From Bradyrhizobium sp. 200 (GTDB lineage Bacteria; Pseudomonadota; Alphaproteobacteria; Rhizobiales; Xanthobacteraceae), in contig NZ_CP064689.1 of the NCBI RefSeq assembly GCF_023100945.1, positions 6,678,001 through 6,742,000 on the forward strand: 64,000 nt of DNA, written 5' to 3'. Each line of letters opens with the position of its first letter. Position 1 is the stretch's first letter. This document shows positions 58,601 through 64,000 of the stretch, piece by piece. The notes below the pieces were generated by a model, which was given only the letters and a program-made list of their open reading frames with translations, ran no database searches and was not told where the DNA came from. Position numbers and translations under genes: made by a program.

Positions 58601-59334
58601 ATGACAAAGCCGGTTGTGATTGTGGTAGGTGCGGACAAGGGTGGGGTTGGCAAGACGACCGTATCCCGAACGCTTCTGGACTATTTCAGTACCAATAACG
58701 TGCAGACACGCGCATTCGATACGGAGTCCCCGCGAGGAACGTTGAAGCGCTTCCACCCCGAGATCACTGAGATCGTCGACATGACCACGACTGCGGATCA
58801 GATGAAGATCTTCGACACACTGAACTCAGGGCTATCCGTCACCGTGATCGACGCCCGCGCAGGCTTGCTGTCCCCGGCGCTGGCATCCTTGCGCGACATC
58901 GGTTTTTTGGATGCCGCGAGGTCCGGCCAGATCACCTTTGCCGTATTCCATATCTTGGGATCCTCCATCGCTTCTCTGGATGAGATCGCTGAGACCGCCG
59001 GTTTCATGACTGGTGCAAAGTATTTTCTGGTGAAGAACTTCATCAACGACACTCAATTCTTCCAGTGGGACCAGTCGACCTACAACTCCTACTTCCACCG
59101 AATCAAGAACGCGACCGAGCTGACGATCCCGAAGCTCAACGAGATGGCCTATGAGCAGGTCGAAGTTGCTTCCGTCCCGTTCGTGAACTTGTAGCCAATA
59201 AGGGTCGGAACGAGGATGCCGCGAACCACTCCTTCGTGCTGCGCGGCTATGTTCGGCACTGGCTCGCGAATGTCTGGCGCGAATATGATCGCATCAACTT
59301 GACCGACTTGGCCGGCGCCAAATGCCGACCATAG
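58601..59334 (+). CDS. ParA-like P-loop ATPase, late frameshift
   Basis: The ATG at 58601 opens a protein reading KPVVIVVGADKGGVGKTTVS with a deviant Walker A (GADKGGVGKTT) as in ParA/MinD ATPases, then TRAFDTESPRGTLKRF, and VTVIDARAGLLSPALASLRD (Walker B-like Asp). The frame stops at 59194 after VASVPFVN. One missing base there hides the normal ending: VANKGRNEDAANHSFVLRGY, VRHWLANVWREYDRINLTDL, stop 59334. Without it the protein lacks about 45 residues. ParA-like proteins position DNA or protein cargo. No parB or origin is seen, so it is probably an orphan of unknown role. Confidence 0.75.
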
Positions 59335-60340
59335 CTGATCCGCGACCGCGAGCGAGGTCATTCTCGTCGTCTCCTTACCATGAGAATTCCGAGCAGGCCG
59401 AACCCTCTCTCGCGAGCCGTAGCGGAAGTCGAGAAGGCGCTCCAGCGCACCGAGGGCTATGGCGATTTCAGCAACGGACTTACCCTCGAAGGTGAGATGC
59501 GCCTCCTAGAACAAGATGGAGGAAGTCGCTGCCCCCGTTCGCCATCGATTGCGGAACTGCGGCCGCTAGTGTTCTCTCCAACATGCGGCGACATTTCATC
59601 GACCGCAGTTCGCTAATGAAATCTCCTGCATCTTGGCTTTGACCGCGCCGAGCGTGATCGCTCGGCGGCTAGGATCGGCATCGTCCCGCCCATTGCCGGA
59701 TAGATGCGGCTATCTGGGCGATTTGCTCGGCCGAATGCCGGCGCGAATTCCGTTTCGTGCGGCCGTACTCGCTTAAAAGGGCCATGTTTCTATAGCCGGC
59801 TTATTCGCCGGTGCGACCATGTAGCCCCTGCAAGTTCGTTTATGGGCGGGGAAAGCCCTATTTTCTATGAGCAAAGCGCAACCCGCCGTCAAATCTGGGC
59901 GAATCGGGGGTTCCCGCGTACCCTCCCGGGCGCCTCCCCGTCGCTAGGCCGCAACGACGACACCGCGCGAATCAGCGTCGGCGTGATTTCAAGACCAACC
60001 TTCTGCGCGCGTCCTCAAAGAGTGATGCACAGCATTCATGCCTTGCGTCGGTGCTCGTCTCCGACTCCTGCAAAGGCGCACATCGAGTACGCCATGGGAA
60101 AGCTTTTCGAAAAAACGGTTTCCCGCTGCGCAACGTCCTGCCGGACAACTAGCAGCGGCGATTGTCAGCCTTGGAACCAATGTCAGCAACTTGACGCTAC
60201 ACACACTTACGAAGTGCCGTCAAAAACCTGCAATTCAATTCGGCACGCCGCTTGCTTCGTTCGCGGCATCCTCACAACAGCAGTGCGGTGATCTTCAGGA
60301 GCGGACTCGCCGCAGTTTTCAATCGAGGACCTTGAACACC
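59335..60340. other. Intergenic, no gene assigned
   Basis: Short frames only (for example + 59380-59616, RAVAEVEKALQRTEGYGDFS), none recognised. The frame of the next gene is open upstream to 60038, but without family similarity. Confidence 0.35.
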
Positions 60341-62125
60341 ATGAACAAGCCTACCATGCCTCAGTCGGTTACGGCCGCACCGCAAACCGAGGCGCTCGGT
60401 GTTTTCTTCGAACAGGCCTTCGAACGGCAAATCCGACTGAGCCCGATGAGAGAGGCCGCCTTGCTGGGGCGCAAAGATCGCCAGCATCTATGGGACGAGA
60501 TCGACGAACCAGCACGGGACCAAGCGGTTCGCGAGATTCGGCAGGACCTTGATCGACTGCGCGCGGACTTCGATCCGCAGACGTTGCCGGACGCGGCCAA
60601 GCTCAGCTATCGGCTATTCGAGAGTAACTGCGTGACAGCGCTAGAAGCGGACAAGTTCCGGCATTACAACTACCCGCTAAACCAAATGGGTGGCTGGCAA
60701 TCGTCCATTCCGGCCTTCCTGCTCAACCATCATCCCATCGACGCTGTCGAGGATGCGGAGGCCTACATCTCTCGCCTCGAGGGCGTCCGCAGGTTGGTCG
60801 CACAACTCATCGACGGTGTCGAGCTGCGTTCTCGCAAGGGGATTTTCGCTCCCAGATTTGTTTATGACAAGGTCATCCGGGATTGTCGCAATCTTCTGAG
60901 CGGCGTGCCCTTTCATGCTTCAGGAAAGGACTCGACGTGGCTTGCGGACTTCCGCACCAAGCTCGAGGCGCTGCCAATATCTTACGCGAAGAAGCCCAAG
61001 CTTATTGAAGCAGCCATCCAAGCGATGATCAGGTTCGTCCAGCCGGCTTACGTCGATTTGATTGCGGCGGCGGGCCGGCTCGAAGCCTCGTCCAACACGG
61101 ACGACGGCGCCTGGAAGCACCCCAACGGACTTGAGTTCTACGCGCAGGCGCTCAGGCACATAACCACGACGGAGCTGTCGGCCGCACAAATCCACGAGTA
61201 CGGGCTGGAGGAGGTCGCCCGGATCCACGGAGAGATGGAAAAGATAAAGAACTCGCTTGGCTTTGGCGGCGAACTCGCCGCTTTTTTCGAGCACATCAAG
61301 ACAAACCCCAAGTTTGTCTATCCCGATACCGAGGAGGGACGGAGCACCTACCTCCGCGAAACATCCCGCATTTTGGATGCGATGTACCGCAAGCTCGGCA
61401 ATTCTTTTGGCAGGCTTCCCAAAGCTCCTTTGGTTGTCAGGCGCGTCGAGGCCTTCCGTGAGAACTCTGGGGCCCTCGCCTTCTATCAGCGCCCGCCGGC
61501 TGACGGAAGCCGGCCCGGTGTCTATTACGTCAACCTGTCCAGAATGGAAATCCTGAAGACGTTCCAGCTCGAAGCTCTCGCGTACCACGAGGGCGTGCCG
61601 GGTCATCACATGCAGAATGCGATTGCGAGAGAACTAACGGGAGTTCCCGCCTTCCAGAAGTTCGCCTCGTACACCGCCTATTCGGAAGGATGGGCGCTAT
61701 ATGCTGAATCGCTTGCCAAGGACATGGGTGCGTATCGCGATCCGATGTCCGATTTCGGACGGCTCGCGGCGGAGCTGTGGCGCGCCGCGCGGCTTGTGGT
61801 GGATACCGGCATCCACACTAGTCGCTGGACGCGCCAACAAGCGATCGACTACCTACGCAAGGTAACGCCGAACCCCTTGTCCGAAATCATAAGTGAGGTG
61901 GAACGCTATGTCGTCATCCCGGGTCAGGCTACTGCGTACAAGGTGGGCATGCAGCAATTGCTCGCCTTGAGGAGCAAGGCAAGTTCTCAGCTGGGCCGGG
62001 CGTTCGACACGCGCGAGTTCCACGATGTCGTCCTCGGCAGCGGTGCACTTCCCTTCGGACTTCTCAGCGAGCTCGTTGATCGCTGGATTGCAAGCAAAGG
62101 CCCCGGCGCAACTTCTCGCGGCTAG
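60341..62125 (+). CDS. DUF885 family protein (putative metallopeptidase)
   Basis: I chose ATG at 60341 (MNKPTMPQSVTAAPQTEALG), where family similarity begins. The 594-residue protein carries the DUF885 signature YHEGVPGHHMQNA (HExxxGHH, near residue 417) and SEGWALYAESLAKDMG, whose His and Glu residues are expected to bind zinc as in peptidases of the gluzincin fold. Also seen: VPFHASGKDSTWLADFRTKL and RAFDTREFHDVVLGSGALPF. There is no signal peptide in the chosen frame, so it would be cytoplasmic. The substrate is unknown; relatives are annotated as hypothetical or dipeptidyl-type enzymes. It is complete and stands alone. Confidence 0.88.
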   Translation: MNKPTMPQSVTAAPQTEALGVFFEQAFERQIRLSPMREAALLGRKDRQHLWDEIDEPARDQAVREIRQDLDRLRADFDPQTLPDAAKLSYRLFESNCVTALEADKFRHYNYPLNQMGGWQSSIPAFLLNHHPIDAVEDAEAYISRLEGVRRLVAQLIDGVELRSRKGIFAPRFVYDKVIRDCRNLLSGVPFHASGKDSTWLADFRTKLEALPISYAKKPKLIEAAIQAMIRFVQPAYVDLIAAAGRLEASSNTDDGAWKHPNGLEFYAQALRHITTTELSAAQIHEYGLEEVARIHGEMEKIKNSLGFGGELAAFFEHIKTNPKFVYPDTEEGRSTYLRETSRILDAMYRKLGNSFGRLPKAPLVVRRVEAFRENSGALAFYQRPPADGSRPGVYYVNLSRMEILKTFQLEALAYHEGVPGHHMQNAIARELTGVPAFQKFASYTAYSEGWALYAESLAKDMGAYRDPMSDFGRLAAELWRAARLVVDTGIHTSRWTRQQAIDYLRKVTPNPLSEIISEVERYVVIPGQATAYKVGMQQLLALRSKASSQLGRAFDTREFHDVVLGSGALPFGLLSELVDRWIASKGPGATSRG

Positions 62126-62435
62126 CGTGCGATGCGCGCAGATACAAGGCGGGACGATCTGATCCTGCTTCTGTCGCGTCATCTGGGCCGGACGAGAAAC
62201 GAGGAGCCATCTTCCGGGTGGATTATGTGCCGACGGTCCAAATGAATCTGGTCGCCGAGGATCGAGCGGGCCGCCTGCAAAGAGGGTGAAATGGGTAGAA
62301 ATTTCGATCTCCTGCCCCAGACATCTGAAAAAGGAACTGTCCACCCGTAACTTGGCCGCGGCCGAGGAAGCCGCGGCATTTTTGATTGGTTGGGCCGCGG
62401 GCGAGACGACGTGTCCTGCGCCAAATTGATCCAGG
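62126..62435. other. Intergenic
   Basis: No gene seen between the two convergent genes. Confidence 0.35.
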
Positions 62436-63323
62436 TCAATCGTGCGGTTTGGAACGCAGGGCCAAGGGCATTCCAAGCGCCGACACGAGAACAGTGGCAG
62501 CCCCTAGCCACTGTCTTGCAGTCAGGGTTTCCTGAAGGAAAACAGATGCGAAGATGGACGTAAACATCGGAACTAGCGGCAGCAACAGCGCGGCCGCGGT
62601 CGCGCTCATGCGCTCCAGCGCAAGGCCGTAGAGAAGAAATGGAATTGACATGAGCAGCAATCCGGATGCGACCACCAAAATAACATCAGTGATAGTTGGC
62701 GTGAGCGTCGGCAATGGACGAACACCAATCCATACACATCCCACTGCTGCGAACGCGACGATTTGGCTTGCTGTCGTAAGCCGCAGCGCATCGATCCGAC
62801 GCGACATCAAACGGACTGTGACGCTGTAGAGTGAAGCAAATAGAACACCGCCGAGGACGAGGCCGACTCCCAGTCCGCGCGTTGCGTAGGGATCGGGTTC
62901 AGAGGTCCAGCTCAGCAAACCAACTCCGGCAAAGGCCAACAAGCAGAGCAAGCCGACGCCCCGGTTGGGGGTCTCGCCAAGGATCAGCCACGCGAGGAGT
63001 ATGATCATTGGCGTTTCAACTGCGAACAGGATCGCTTCCACAGAAGCCGGTAGCATCGTCAGGCCGAAGATCGACAAACCAGACGCAAGCGCCGGCTGCA
63101 GGAGGCCCGGAAGGCCAGCACGCCAATCGCTCAAGCGTGGCGGCGCGCCTGACCAGATGGATAGTACGGTCAGGCTTGCGGCACTCACAGCCAACTGCCC
63201 TGTTAGTAGCGAGAGCGGCTCGATACAGCAGAGGGCGGCCTTGGACAGGACGTTGCCGATACTCCAACTAGCCATCGCAAGCGTTCCGCAAAGAAGCGGT
63301 ACGAAAAGGCTAGGCTGGTTCAT
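62436..63323 (-). CDS. DMT-superfamily (EamA) transporter
   Basis: I chose the ATG at 63323 (MNQPSLFVPLLCGTLAMASW), 12 codons inside the open frame, as it starts the first membrane helix. About ten hydrophobic segments form two EamA repeats: ASVEAILFAVETPMIILLAW, LILGETPNR in the first half, and ATAAALLLPLVPMFTSIFAS, VFLQETLTARQWLGAATVL in the second. EamA proteins export metabolites or amino acids, but direction and substrate are not deducible. The gene is complete and transcribed toward the DUF885 gene. Confidence 0.9.
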   Translation of the reverse strand: MNQPSLFVPLLCGTLAMASWSIGNVLSKAALCCIEPLSLLTGQLAVSAASLTVLSIWSGAPPRLSDWRAGLPGLLQPALASGLSIFGLTMLPASVEAILFAVETPMIILLAWLILGETPNRGVGLLCLLAFAGVGLLSWTSEPDPYATRGLGVGLVLGGVLFASLYSVTVRLMSRRIDALRLTTASQIVAFAAVGCVWIGVRPLPTLTPTITDVILVVASGLLLMSIPFLLYGLALERMSATAAALLLPLVPMFTSIFASVFLQETLTARQWLGAATVLVSALGMPLALRSKPHD

Positions 63324-63658
63324 CGGATGGCTTTTCGCTTGCATCAGAGCGTGTGACACCCAGGTTCGTGCAATAGATCAGCAGCCGCGGATAACTCCAT
63401 GGTTGGCTGACACGTCGCAATCAGCCTCCTCCAGAGATAGCGACCAAGGTTCTGGATGGTACCGGATCTGCGAGATAAAGAACCAGGGTGCTAACGTTAG
63501 GCATCGCTTGTTTGATCGTGAGGTTGATCACGATGACCGAACGGCTAACGGCCGAGTAATCCAAATCGGCCCGCATCCGTGTGACGCATCGAGCAAAGGA
63601 ACCAACCTAGCCGCTCCGAGAGAGCTACTCAGCATTTTATCAAAAAGCCGGCCAAGCA
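63324..63658. other. Intergenic with a small inverted repeat
   Basis: A perfect seven-base inverted repeat, ATCGTGA-N6-TCACGAT, lies at 63515-63534, possibly a repressor operator for the transporter gene about 190 bp away. No gene is seen. Confidence 0.4.
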
Positions 63659-63865
63659 TCAGGAGCTGCGATCAGGCTCGGCGTCGCCATCTTTTTTGAG
63701 CGTCGGCCACTCCTCTGCGCGTCGGGCTAGCTTCTCATATTCCTCGGCGATCTTAAGGAGCCTATCTCTGGACTTGCCTTCAGCGAACGACACCGCTTTG
63801 GTCCGCGTCGCTTCCGCACGGCCTCGCCAGAATTTGGGATCGTAGAACGGATCTTTGGGTTTCAT
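63659..63865 (-). CDS. Small hypothetical protein
   Basis: I chose the ATG at 63865 (MKPKDPFYDPKFWRGRAEAT), because the family-like composition begins here; an in-frame ATG lies at 63889. The 68-residue protein continues RTKAVSFAEGKSRDRLLKIA, EEYEKLARRAEEWPTLKKDG. This helix-rich composition occurs in many small Bradyrhizobium-type proteins of unknown function. No domain or partner is recognised. Confidence 0.6.
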   Translation of the reverse strand: MKPKDPFYDPKFWRGRAEATRTKAVSFAEGKSRDRLLKIAEEYEKLARRAEEWPTLKKDGDAEPDRSS

Positions 63866-64000
63866 GTAGATGAGATGCACTTCGTACATGAAGAGAATGC
63901 GACACCGGCCCTCCGTATCATTACGTAGTCGCCCTCCCCGCACAATTCGCAAGGGGGCGCGATTCGCTTGAGAAAGCCGAAGCGGGTGCACACGTATTGA

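Overview
The window looks like an accessory region, such as a symbiosis island or symbiotic plasmid segment, of a Bradyrhizobium-like rhizobium (order Rhizobiales). Three things point there. Insertion sequences of many families are present (IS3, IS5, IS66, IS110, IS256, IS1634, a group II intron, and a serine-recombinase cassette). Many short gene remnants carry single-base frameshifts. Several genes resemble those found in rhizobia and plant-associated bacteria, including a SKWP-repeat effector-like protein, a DUF736 remnant, a GrlR-like protein and a thioredoxin-fold [2Fe-2S] ferredoxin. I saw no nod genes, no structural nif genes, no rRNA, no tRNA and no CRISPR array, so the genus is an inference.

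Layout. 1-1.6 kb: remnants of a DUF736 gene, a RelB/ParE toxin-antitoxin pair and an IS5-type transposase tail. 1.6-4.3 kb: a group II intron seated in the loop of a REP-like palindrome. 4.3-5.7 kb: a J-domain gene, the first 26 codons of a bolA gene, and speD. 5.7-6.8 kb: an outer-membrane protein gene cut by an IS256 remnant. 8.2-16.1 kb: the main intact locus, a 2155-residue non-ribosomal peptide synthetase overlapping a MATE exporter, followed by a TauD-type dioxygenase remnant and an MFS transporter. 19.7-24.2 kb: a wrecked ATPase plus Mrr-type nuclease pair, with the nuclease gene split by IS1634. 25-36 kb: a GrlR-like remnant, S10 and S9 secreted peptidases, OmpW, a PhnA-like remnant, a ferredoxin and a BolA remnant. 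40-45.5 kb: an IS3 element broken twice, by a serine-recombinase cassette and by an IS110 element. 46-54.7 kb: an Lrp/AsnC regulator, a 4'-phosphopantetheinyl transferase, a complete hipBA module with four operator repeats, an IS5 element and an LLM flavin oxidoreductase. 55.6-58.5 kb: a SKWP-repeat effector gene whose 5' part is lost at an IS3 element. 58.6-64 kb: a ParA-like ATPase, a DUF885 protein, a DMT transporter and a small hypothetical gene.

How the genes may work together. The NRPS, its overlapping MATE exporter and the phosphopantetheinyl transferase 32 kb away could make and export a short peptide. The synthetase has several departures from the textbook: a first condensation domain with Glu in place of the catalytic His, a second adenylation domain without the usual substrate-anchoring Asp, and a terminal condensation-like domain instead of a thioesterase. 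hipBA appears complete and self-regulated. Most of the rest is decaying, and the frameshifts cluster in remnants while the long genes stay open, which favours real decay over random sequencing error.
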